From the NCBI GenBank assembly GCA_938036665.1, contig CALHWR010000070.1, forward strand, positions 1 to 5,722: DNA of 5,722 nucleotides, in the 5' to 3' direction. The notes under the pieces are model-generated. The model had not been told where the DNA came from and did no database searches. It was given only the letters and a program-made list of their open reading frames with translations. Origin of the DNA: an uncultured Collinsella sp. GTDB taxonomy: Bacteria; Actinomycetota; Coriobacteriia; Coriobacteriales; Coriobacteriaceae. A program made the position numbers and the translations under genes. Positions 1 to 4,668 of this stretch are shown here, piece after piece (positions within the stretch are counted from its first letter, which is position 1; each line of letters opens with the position of its first letter).

Positions 1-930
1 CTCGGTGATCCCATCGAGGCCCTGGTTCTCCAGAAGGAGGATAAGGACGGTCGTCTGGTCCTGTCCAAGAAGCGTGCCGAGTACGAGCGTGCTTGGAACC
101 GCATCGAGGAGAAGTTCAACTCCGGCGAGAACGTCGAGGGCGAGGTTATCGAGGTTGTCAAGGGCGGCCTGATCCTCGACATCGGCCTGCGTGGCTTCCT
201 GCCCGCTTCCCTCGTCGACCTCCGTCGTGTCAAGGACCTCACCTCCTACATGGGCACCCGCATCGAGGCCCGCGTCATCGAGATGGACCGCAACCGCAAC
301 AACGTCGTCCTCTCCCGTCGCGTCGTGCTCGAGGAGTCCCGTAAGGCCGAGCGCTCCGAGATCCTGTCCAAGCTCAAGTCTGGCATGCGTCTCCAGGGCA
401 CTGTTTCCTCCATCGTCGACTTCGGCGCCTTCGTCGACCTCGGCGGTATCGACGGCCTCATCCACATCTCCGAGCTCTCCTGGAACCACGTCAACCATCC
501 TTCCGAGGTTGTCAAGGTCGGCCAGGAGGTCGAGGTCGAGGTTCTCGACGTCGATCTCAACCGCGAGCGCATCTCCCTGGGTCTCAAGCAGACCACCGAG
601 GATCCGTGGCGCGCACTGGTCAAGAAGTACCCCGTCGGCGCTATCGTCGAGGGCACGGTGACCAAGCTTGTCCCGTTCGGCGCTTTCGTCGACCTGGGCG
701 AGGGCATCGAGGGCCTGGTGCACATCTCCGAGATGGCCAACAAGCACGTCGACCAGCCTTCTCAGGTCACCCACGTGGGCGACAAGGTTCAGGTCAAGGT
801 CATGGAGATTGACCTCGACCGTCGTCGTATCTCCCTGTCCATGAAGTCCGCTGCTGAGACTCTGGGTGTCGAGATCGAGGTTACCCCGCTGCCTTCCGAG
901 AAGAAGGACGAGGAGACCGACGCCGAGTAA
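1..930 (+). CDS. rpsA: 30S ribosomal protein S1, C-terminal part (5' end outside window)
   Basis: This is the last 309 codons of ribosomal protein S1, the RNA-binding protein of the small subunit that helps load mRNA on the ribosome. The frame is open from base 1 and stops at TAA 928-930. Visible are the tail of one S1 (OB-fold) repeat (residues 1-23, ending GRLVLSKKR) and three full repeats at about residues 43-107, 128-195 and 213-282. The last two carry the classic FGAFVDLG and GLxHISE motifs. A short acidic tail follows (KKDEETDAE). With one further repeat upstream this fits the four-repeat S1 of Actinobacteria, rather than the six-repeat enterobacterial form. Codon use is strongly biased to C-ending codons, as expected for a highly expressed gene. 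A strong terminator follows 25 bp after the stop, so rpsA is the end of its transcript. The identification is firm; only the missing N-terminus is unknown. Confidence 0.96.
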   Translation, partial: LGDPIEALVLQKEDKDGRLVLSKKRAEYERAWNRIEEKFNSGENVEGEVIEVVKGGLILDIGLRGFLPASLVDLRRVKDLTSYMGTRIEARVIEMDRNRNNVVLSRRVVLEESRKAERSEILSKLKSGMRLQGTVSSIVDFGAFVDLGGIDGLIHISELSWNHVNHPSEVVKVGQEVEVEVLDVDLNRERISLGLKQTTEDPWRALVKKYPVGAIVEGTVTKLVPFGAFVDLGEGIEGLVHISEMANKHVDQPSQVTHVGDKVQVKVMEIDLDRRRISLSMKSAAETLGVEIEVTPLPSEKKDEETDAE

Positions 931-955
931 ATCGGTTTGACGATCACTTGTTTAA

Positions 956-987
956 GGGATCCGTCCGCAATGGACGGATCCCTTTTT
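956..987 (+). terminator. Intrinsic terminator of rpsA
   Basis: A perfect 11-bp stem (GGGATCCGTCC at 956-966 with GGACGGATCCC at 972-982) has a 5-nt loop (GCAAT) and is followed directly by five T (983-987). It sits 25 bp after the rpsA stop codon. This is a textbook Rho-independent terminator on the + strand. Confidence 0.93.
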
Positions 988-1020
988 GCATTTACTGCCG
1001 AGATGTTCGGTAGTAAATGC
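988..1020. repeat. Second inverted repeat directly after the rpsA terminator
   Basis: GCATTTACTGCCGA (988-1001) pairs with TCGGTAGTAAATGC (1007-1020). This gives a 14-bp stem with one G-T wobble and a 5-nt loop (GATGT). There is no T-run on either side in either direction, so it is not an intrinsic terminator. It begins one base after the T-tract of the rpsA terminator. It could be an RNA 3'-end stabiliser for read-through transcripts or a protein-binding palindrome; the sequence does not decide. Confidence 0.6.
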
Positions 1021-1069
1021 GCGTAACGCTGCTTGGGCTTTTCGCTTGCTATTGAGTTGTCGGTGCATG

Positions 1070-1106
1070 AAAAAACGCCGACATCCCGCCTCGGGGAGGA
1101 GGCGGG
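1070..1106 (-). terminator. Possible minus-strand terminator-like hairpin
   Basis: Read on the minus strand, CCCGCCTC and GAGGCGGG (1085-1092 and 1099-1106 on +) form a perfect 8-bp G+C-rich stem with a 6-nt loop. Nine bases later comes a run of six T (1070-1075). The 9-base gap is long for an intrinsic terminator. The T-run also lies in the loop of a competing 6-bp hairpin, TGTCGG 1058-1063 with CCGACA 1078-1083. No minus-strand protein gene precedes it. If real, it would end a small RNA. Confidence 0.25.
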
Positions 1107-1234
1107 AACGCACCGAGTAGACGGAGGGGTGCGGAGCGCGGTCGCGTCTCGACTGACGACGTTGCCCATCGACGGAACTATTGTAGCGCATGGGTGGTTC
1201 TTGGTTTATCGTGTCGAGCGCTTGCGTTGTGCCA

Positions 1235-1261
1235 TTGCGTGTGCTGGCGGTGTGCTACACT
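1235..1261 (+). promoter_or_regulatory. Promoter of rnpB (extended -10)
   Basis: TGC followed by TACACT (1253-1261) matches an extended -10 element. It lies 9 bp before the first base of the P1 stem of RNase P RNA, so transcription would start at or a few bases before 1271. The best -35 candidate is TTGCGT (1235-1240), but its 15-bp spacing is short. The extended -10 therefore carries most of the evidence. Confidence 0.6.
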
Positions 1262-1270
1262 CTTTCACTG

Positions 1271-1630
1271 CTGAGTGGGCCAGACGGTCGCGCGATGTGC
1301 TGCTTGCAGCACGCGTGAGGAAAGTCCGGGCTCCAGAGGGCGGGATGCCGGCTAACGGCCGGGCGGAGTGATCCGACGGAAAGCGCCGCAGAAAAGAAGA
1401 CTCCCACCTGCGCCACAAGGCGTAAAGGGAAAAGCTGAAACGGTGGTGTAAGAGACCACCAGCGTCGTGGCAACACGGCGGCTTGGCAAGCCCCATCCGG
1501 AGCAAGCGCGAATAGGAACGCTATGGGCCGGCCCGGTCCGCGTTCGGGTAGCGTGCGTGGAGCTGCACGGTAACGTGCAGACAAGATAAATGACCGTTCA
1601 CGACAGAACCCGGCTTATAGGCCCACTCAG
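1271..1630 (+). ncRNA. rnpB: RNase P RNA, bacterial class A
   Basis: This is the catalytic RNA of ribonuclease P, which cuts the 5' leader from precursor tRNAs together with the RnpA protein. Both ends are fixed by a perfect 10-bp P1 stem, CTGAGTGGGC (1271-1280) with GCCCACTCAG (1621-1630). Conserved core segments appear in the right order. These are GAGGAAAGTCCGGGCTCC near the 5' end, TGCCGGCTAACGGCCGGG, the GGTGTAAGAGACCACC hairpin, CCCATCCGGAGCAAGCGCGA followed by AATAGG, a GGGTAG near 1546-1551 that fits the L15 loop binding the tRNA CCA end, and ACAGAACCCGGCTTAT near the 3' end. The length of 360 nt is usual for type A. It has its own promoter just upstream. No good T-run terminator follows; only CTTTCTTGTT comes directly after P1, so the 3' end may arise by processing or the transcript may continue toward yigZ. 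Confidence 0.97.
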
Positions 1631-1648
1631 CTTTCTTGTTGACGCTGC

Positions 1649-1747
1649 GACGGCGTCAGCTGGCCGATTTGGCGCTCATTCGGCGGTCGCCGCCAATAAG
1701 GCGTGCTCCCTCCTCTTTCGGGCCAAATCGACTTAGCTGGCGCCGTC
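1649..1747 (+). repeat. Long imperfect inverted repeat between rnpB and yigZ
   Basis: GACGGCG (1649-1655) pairs with CGCCGTC (1741-1747), T1656 with G1740 (wobble), CAGCT (1657-1661) with AGCTG (1735-1739), and CGATTTGGC (1665-1673) with GCCAAATCG (1722-1730). This gives 22 paired positions with one 3x4 internal loop. The 48-nt apical region holds a further hairpin, GGCGG-TCG-CCGCC (1682-1694). Parts of the long stem can also pair elsewhere: TGACGC 1640-1645 with GCGTCA 1653-1658, and TTGGCG 1669-1674 with CGCCAA 1691-1696. A separate small hairpin, TACGGC-CTTT-GCCGTA, lies at 1803-1818. The rest of the 1631-1859 gap shows no convincing gene or promoter. Confidence 0.7.
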
Positions 1748-1851
1748 TCGCTGTTGGTGACGGCATCATTGGCGTTTCCGTTCTTGTTGGAGAGGGCAAC
1801 GGTACGGCCTTTGCCGTATTATTGAGGCTGTTTATTGCTTTGCTTGTTGTT

Positions 1852-1865
1852 GAGGGGCTTTGTTG
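1852..1865 (+). promoter_or_regulatory. Ribosome binding site and paired TTG start codons of yigZ
   Basis: GAGGGG (1852-1857) precedes two consecutive TTG codons at 1860 and 1863. An in-frame TGA at 1851-1853 excludes any start further upstream. The next in-frame ATG (1989) would remove the first 43 residues of the conserved domain. Spacing from GAGGGG is 2 nt to the first TTG and 5 nt to the second, so the second may be the true start. Confidence 0.7.
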
Positions 1866-2498
1866 GACAGCTATTTTACTCTGCAATCGAATATTGAGGC
1901 TTCGGGCGAGTTTGTGGACCGCAAGAGTCGGTTTATTGCCCAGCTGGTCCATATTGAGTCCGAGGATGAGGCAAATGCCTTTATCGAGATGGTCCGAAAG
2001 CGTCATTACGATGCTCGACACAATGTTCCCGCGTGGATTTTGGTCGACGGGCGCGAGCGTCAGAGCGATGACGGTGAGCCGAGCCGTACGAGTGGCATGC
2101 CGACGCTCGAGGTGTTGCGCGGTGCAGGGCTCAAAAATGTTTGCTGCGTGGTAACGCGCTATTTTGGTGGCACGCTGCTGGGGCCTGGTGGCTTGGTGCG
2201 CGCCTATACCGCGGCGACGCAGGCGGCGGTGGCCGCGGCTCAGGAGGCCGGGCAGATCGTCGAGATGACGAGTGTCGTGCCTGTTGACGTGCATGTGGCC
2301 TATCCGCAGTATGAGCAGGTGCTTCGTTTGGCGCAGGATTCGGGTGCCAAGGTTTCGGATACCGATTACGCGGATGCCGTGACACTTCATTTGGTGTTCA
2401 AAGCGGGGGAGCAGGAACCGTTTTGTGCTAAGATGCGCGAGCTTATGGCAGGGCGCGAGGAGATTGAGGTCGGCGCTCCCGAATTTGCCGAGTTCTAA
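1860..2498 (+). CDS. yigZ: YigZ/IMPACT (UPF0029) family protein
   Basis: This encodes a 212-residue conserved protein of the IMPACT/YigZ/YvyE family. The eukaryotic member IMPACT modulates GCN2 signalling; the bacterial role is not settled, though a link to RNA or the ribosome is often proposed. Residues about 17-122 are the UPF0029 domain, with the signature DGEPSRTSGMP (71-81) and CVVTRYFGGTLLGPGGLVRAY spanning 96-116. Residues about 139-194 match the small C-terminal ferredoxin-like domain (DUF1949). The length of about 210 is normal for bacterial members. The start is TTG (1860 or 1863), because a TGA closes the frame at 1851 and no upstream ATG or GTG exists. The gene lies 229 bp after rnpB with no clear promoter of its own, so it may be read from the rnpB promoter or from one hidden in the structured spacer. 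A strong terminator follows 3 bp after the stop. It is convergent with the next gene. Confidence 0.93.
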   Translation: MLDSYFTLQSNIEASGEFVDRKSRFIAQLVHIESEDEANAFIEMVRKRHYDARHNVPAWILVDGRERQSDDGEPSRTSGMPTLEVLRGAGLKNVCCVVTRYFGGTLLGPGGLVRAYTAATQAAVAAAQEAGQIVEMTSVVPVDVHVAYPQYEQVLRLAQDSGAKVSDTDYADAVTLHLVFKAGEQEPFCAKMRELMAGREEIEVGAPEFAEF

Positions 2499-2501
2499 CG
2501 G

Positions 2502-2552
2502 CGACGGCCGGTGTGCTTTTGGATGGATCCCAAGCGCGCCGGCCGTCGTTTT
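2502..2552 (+). terminator. Strong intrinsic terminator of yigZ, between convergent genes
   Basis: CGACGGCCGG (2502-2511) pairs perfectly with CCGGCCGTCG (2539-2548). The stem continues inward with two wobbles through 2512-2518 and 2532-2538. TTTT follows at 2549-2552. It begins 3 bp after the yigZ stop and lies 13 bp before the stop of the minus-strand gene. On the minus strand the flank after the stem (CCGTTAG) has few T, so termination is expected mainly for yigZ. The stem could still serve as a stable 3' end for the opposite transcript. Confidence 0.88.
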
Positions 2553-2565
2553 ATGTTGCCGCCGT

Positions 2566-3012
2566 TTACTCGGCGAGCTGCTTTAGCACATCGCAGGCGA
2601 TCTCGATGGCATCGTCGATGCAGCCGGGGCAGCTGCGGAGCGGACCCTTGTCCGATCCGACGCCCTTGAGCGTGCCGCAGACGGTCGTCGTGTTCTTCTC
2701 GCCAAAACGCTTGGCGATCTCGCGCGACAGCTTGTAGGTCTGGCCCTTGGTCTTGGGGTTTTCCATGCCGTCGCTCATTACAAAGCCCATGATGGCCACG
2801 GCGCCCGAGATGGCGCCGCAGGTTTCGGTCATGCCGCCCATGCCGGCGCCAAAGCCCTCGGTGAGGGTAAAGGCGACCTGGGGGTCGAGCCCGACGGCGG
2901 GCGCGAGCGTGCAGGCGACGGCCTGCGCGCAATTAAAGCCACGGGCGTGGTACTCGGCAGCCTGAGCCTGACAGGCGGTGATGTCGAGCTGGGCTGTATC
3001 GATTTGCTTCAT
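2566..3012 (-). CDS. C_GCAxxG_C_C family putative redox protein
   Basis: This encodes a 148-residue Cys-rich protein of the C_GCAxxG_C_C family, described as about 140 residues with conserved cysteines and a CGAxxG motif; most members are said to lie near transporter genes. The product has eight Cys. The diagnostic ones are C28 in GFNCAQAV, C65 in ETCGAISG (65-70 is the CGAxxG motif), C112 in TVCGTLKG, and the SCPGC pair C128/C131. A glycine-rich stretch (GFGAGMGGM, 53-61) precedes the CGAxxG motif. There is no signal peptide, so the protein is probably cytoplasmic. Redox activity or metal binding is inferred by the family, not shown. The start at 3012 is chosen because AAGGAG lies 6 nt upstream. 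A longer in-frame start at 3105 would add 31 unconserved residues and translate through the leader hairpin. The gene is divergent from metY, and the nearest transporter is the MFS gene beyond it. Confidence 0.9.
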   Translation of the reverse strand: MKQIDTAQLDITACQAQAAEYHARGFNCAQAVACTLAPAVGLDPQVAFTLTEGFGAGMGGMTETCGAISGAVAIMGFVMSDGMENPKTKGQTYKLSREIAKRFGEKNTTTVCGTLKGVGSDKGPLRSCPGCIDDAIEIACDVLKQLAE

Positions 3013-3018
3013 CGTTGT

Positions 3019-3024
3019 CTCCTT
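3019..3024 (-). promoter_or_regulatory. Shine-Dalgarno site that fixes the start of the Cys-rich gene
   Basis: On the minus strand AAGGAG sits 6 nt before the ATG at 3012. This strong match decides for the 148-residue product over the longer 179-residue reading from 3105. Confidence 0.85.
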
Positions 3025-3025
3025 G

Positions 3026-3057
3026 GTCACGGTGTACCCGCCTATGGTACCCGTGAC
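3026..3057 (-). repeat. Leader hairpin directly upstream of the Cys-rich gene's ribosome binding site
   Basis: GTCACGG (3026-3032) pairs with CCGTGAC (3051-3057) and GTACC (3034-3038) with GGTAC (3046-3050). That is 12 bp with one bulged base (3033) and a 7-nt loop. In the minus-strand mRNA it would end one base before the AAGGAG ribosome binding site region, so it could act on translation or mRNA stability. As DNA it is also a possible operator. Confidence 0.55.
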
Positions 3058-3077
3058 GGGGCATGTAATCATCGAGA

Positions 3078-3099
3078 GCTTCATGTATGCCTCATGTAT
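3078..3099. repeat. Tandem 11-bp direct repeat in the divergent intergenic region
   Basis: GCTTCATGTAT (3078-3088) is followed at once by GCCTCATGTAT (3089-3099); 10 of 11 bases are identical. A related GCATGTAAT lies at 3061-3069. A period of 11 bp puts both copies on about the same face of the helix, as seen for paired regulator sites. It lies between the two divergent genes and could serve either. No regulator can be named. Confidence 0.45.
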
Positions 3100-3123
3100 A
3101 TCCATCGAATAAATGCCTAAGGC

Positions 3124-3154
3124 TGAGACGAATGCCCCTGATTTATTTGTCTCA
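3124..3154. promoter_or_regulatory. Dyad operator candidate upstream of metY
   Basis: TGAGACGAAT (3124-3133) and ATTTGTCTCA (3145-3154) form a 10-bp inverted repeat. It is perfect but for one G-T pair, around an 11-bp centre. Arm centres are 21 bp apart, two helical turns. The inner edge reads T-N11-A, the loose form of LysR-type regulator boxes, a family that often controls sulfur and methionine genes. It could instead form a leader hairpin if transcription starts upstream. Assignment to a regulator is inference. Confidence 0.4.
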
Positions 3155-3166
3155 TAACCTATCGGC

Positions 3167-3192
3167 GGGGTGGGGTGAGAGGGGGGGGGGGG
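3167..3192 (+). repeat. G-rich block with a 12-G homopolymer upstream of metY
   Basis: GGGG (3167-3170), GGGG (3172-3175) and an unbroken run of twelve G (3181-3192) are followed by GGG at 3196-3198. The run ends 50 bp before the metY start codon. Long G homopolymers are prone to slippage, and four or more G-tracts can form a G-quadruplex. The length given is that of this sequence and could vary between cells or be a sequencing uncertainty. Confidence 0.8.
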
Positions 3193-3211
3193 AGCGGGAT
3201 CGTGAACCGAA

Positions 3212-3217
3212 TAAAAT
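3212..3217 (+). promoter_or_regulatory. Weak -10 candidate for metY
   Basis: TAAAAT (3212-3217) resembles a -10 box and would give a leader of about 20 nt before metY. The -35 position falls at the end of the G-run and has no TTGACA-like match, so the promoter would need an activator or lie elsewhere. An identical CGAATAAA octamer occurs at 3106-3113 and 3208-3215. Confidence 0.25.
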
Positions 3218-3229
3218 CAAAACCCAAGT

Positions 3230-3236
3230 AAGGGAG
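3230..3236 (+). promoter_or_regulatory. Shine-Dalgarno site that fixes the metY start
   Basis: AAGGGAG lies 6 nt before ATG 3243. The frame is open upstream to an ATG at 3087 and runs through the G-tract. The 52 added residues are unlike the family, so 3243 is preferred. Confidence 0.85.
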
Positions 3237-3242
3237 TTGGAT

Positions 3243-4526
3243 ATGAGCGAGCAGACCATCGGTACCACGTGTGTTCAGGGCGGTTATCGCCCGGGCGATG
3301 CAGAGCCGCGTCAGGTGCCTATCTACCAGTCAACCACGTGGAAGTACGACACGTCCGAGCACATGGGCAAGCTGTTTGACCTGGAGGAGTCGGGCTACTT
3401 CTACAGCCGTCTGCAGAATCCCACGTGTGATCTGGTTGCCGCCAAGATCTGCGAGATGGAGGGCGGCACTGCTGCGATGCTCACGAGCTCGGGCATGGCT
3501 GCGAACTTCCTCGCGATCTTTAACGTGGCCGGTGCCGGCGATCACGTGGTCGCGAGCTCTGCCATCTACGGCGGTACCTACAACCTGCTTGCCCATACCA
3601 TGGGCCGCATGGGCGTTACCTGCACGTTCGTTGCTCCCGACTGCACCGATGAGGAGCTGGAAGCAGCCTTTCAGCCCAACACCAAGCTCGTCTTTGGCGA
3701 GACGATCGCCAACCCTGCCCTTGCCGTGCTCGATATCGAGCGTTTTGCCAAGGCCGCGCATGACCACGGCGTGCCGCTGATGGTCGACAACACCTTCCCG
3801 ACGCCTGTGATGTGCCGTCCCTTTGAGTGGGGCGCCGACATCGTCACGCACTCCACCACCAAGTACATGGATGGCCATGCAGCCTACCTGGGTGGCGTGA
3901 TTGTCGACCACGGCCAGTTTGACTGGATGGCCCATGCGGACAAGTTCCCGGGTCTCACCACGCCCGACGAGAGCTACCACGGCGTGACCTATGCCGAGAA
4001 GTTCGGTCGCGAGGGCGCCTTCATTACCAAGGCCACCGCGCAGCTCATGCGCGACCTCGGCCCTATGCAGAACCCGCAGGCGGCGTTTTTCCTGAACAGC
4101 TCGCTCGAGAGCCTGCATGTGCGCATGCCGCGTCATTGCGAGAATGGCCTGGCCGTTGCCAAGTTCCTGCAGAGCCATCCCAAGGTGCGCTTCGTGAGTT
4201 ATCCGGGCCTGGAAGGCGACAAGTACTATGACCTGGCTCAGAAGTACATGCCTAGCGGTACCTGCGGCGTTGTGAGCTTTGGCTTTAACGGTGGTCGTGC
4301 GGCGGCCGAGACCTTTATGAAGAGCCTCAAGCTCGCCCAGATCGCCACGCATGTGGCCGATGCCCGCACCTGCTGCCTGCATCCCGCTAACGCCACGCAC
4401 CGTCAGATGAACGATGAGGAGCTCATCGCCTGTGGCATCTCCGCCGACATGGTGCGCCTGTCGTGCGGCCTCGAGGACACGGCCGACCTGATTGCCGACC
4501 TTGAGCAGGCTCTCGAGCAGTGCTAG
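3243..4526 (+). CDS. metY: O-acetylhomoserine sulfhydrylase (O-acetylhomoserine aminocarboxypropyltransferase)
   Basis: This 427-residue cytoplasmic PLP enzyme of the Cys/Met metabolism family makes homocysteine and acetate from O-acetyl-L-homoserine and sulfide, the direct-sulfhydrylation route to methionine. The length is typical of MetY. Visible features are YSR (54-56), Tyr109 in SSAIYGGTYN for cofactor stacking, Asp182 in VDNTFPTP contacting the PLP ring nitrogen, the Schiff-base Lys207 in HSTTKYMDGH, and Arg405 in VRLSCGLED for the substrate carboxylate. The FPGLTTPDESYHG segment (235-247) and overall length favour MetY over cystathionine gamma-synthase or methionine gamma-lyase, though activity within this family is hard to call from sequence. 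The start is set by AAGGGAG at 3230-3236. It is a single gene with its own divergent upstream region; no SAM-I riboswitch motif was seen there. Two terminator-like hairpins follow. Confidence 0.94.
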   Translation: MSEQTIGTTCVQGGYRPGDAEPRQVPIYQSTTWKYDTSEHMGKLFDLEESGYFYSRLQNPTCDLVAAKICEMEGGTAAMLTSSGMAANFLAIFNVAGAGDHVVASSAIYGGTYNLLAHTMGRMGVTCTFVAPDCTDEELEAAFQPNTKLVFGETIANPALAVLDIERFAKAAHDHGVPLMVDNTFPTPVMCRPFEWGADIVTHSTTKYMDGHAAYLGGVIVDHGQFDWMAHADKFPGLTTPDESYHGVTYAEKFGREGAFITKATAQLMRDLGPMQNPQAAFFLNSSLESLHVRMPRHCENGLAVAKFLQSHPKVRFVSYPGLEGDKYYDLAQKYMPSGTCGVVSFGFNGGRAAAETFMKSLKLAQIATHVADARTCCLHPANATHRQMNDEELIACGISADMVRLSCGLEDTADLIADLEQALEQC

Positions 4527-4542
4527 GCTAGCGTTCGCATAA

Positions 4543-4577
4543 GTCGCCGATGCCGACAGAGGGCTTCGGCGACCTTT
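4543..4577 (+). terminator. First, weaker hairpin after metY
   Basis: GTCGCCGA (4543-4550) pairs with TCGGCGAC (4566-4573). After a T-T mismatch, GCC (4552-4554) pairs with GGC (4562-4564). Only C then TTT (4575-4577) follows, so termination alone would be weak. It starts 17 bp after the metY stop. Confidence 0.5.
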
Positions 4578-4595
4578 ACGTTCCGATTCCGTAGG

Positions 4596-4642
4596 CGGGA
4601 CCCCAATCGCGGCTGTTTGCAGGCGATTGGGGCCCCGTTTTT
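4596..4642 (+). terminator. Strong intrinsic terminator after metY
   Basis: CCCCAATCGC (4601-4610) pairs perfectly with GCGATTGGGG (4623-4632). The stem is lengthened past one A-C mismatch by CGGG (4596-4599) with CCCG (4634-4637), and TTTTT follows at 4638-4642. It ends only 26 bp before the MFS start codon, leaving little room for a separate promoter after it. Confidence 0.9.
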
Positions 4643-4657
4643 GTGTTGCGCCACTCG

Positions 4658-4663
4658 AAAGGA
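4658..4663 (+). promoter_or_regulatory. Shine-Dalgarno site of the MFS gene
   Basis: AAAGGA (4658-4663) lies 5 nt before ATG 4669. A second in-frame ATG at 4663 overlaps this site and so is too close to be its start, which favours 4669. Confidence 0.7.
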
Positions 4664-4668
4664 TGGAT

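Noticed and set aside
246..743. Minus-strand 165-codon open frame inside rpsA
   Set aside because: It is a shadow of the S1 repeats, which are conserved and in frame on the + strand.
128..850. Repeated protein modules in rpsA as a possible DNA repeat array
   Set aside because: The similarity is at protein level only and is the normal multiple S1 domain organisation.
1033..1371. + strand 112-codon open frame before and into rnpB
   Set aside because: It overlaps the first 100 bases of the RNase P RNA and its promoter; no protein-like motif is seen.
1656..2390. Minus-strand 244-codon open frame opposite yigZ
   Set aside because: It is antisense to a clear YigZ protein, of low-complexity Arg/Thr-rich composition, and has no ribosome binding site.
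3087..3242. 52-codon N-terminal extension of metY through the G-tract
   Set aside because: MetY homology begins at 3243 with a good ribosome binding site. The extension is low complexity, and any G-tract slippage would break the frame.
3058..3242. SAM riboswitch or T-box leader upstream of metY
   Set aside because: Expected for a methionine gene, but the conserved SAM-I core and T-box bulge sequences are not present; only simple dyads and repeats are seen.
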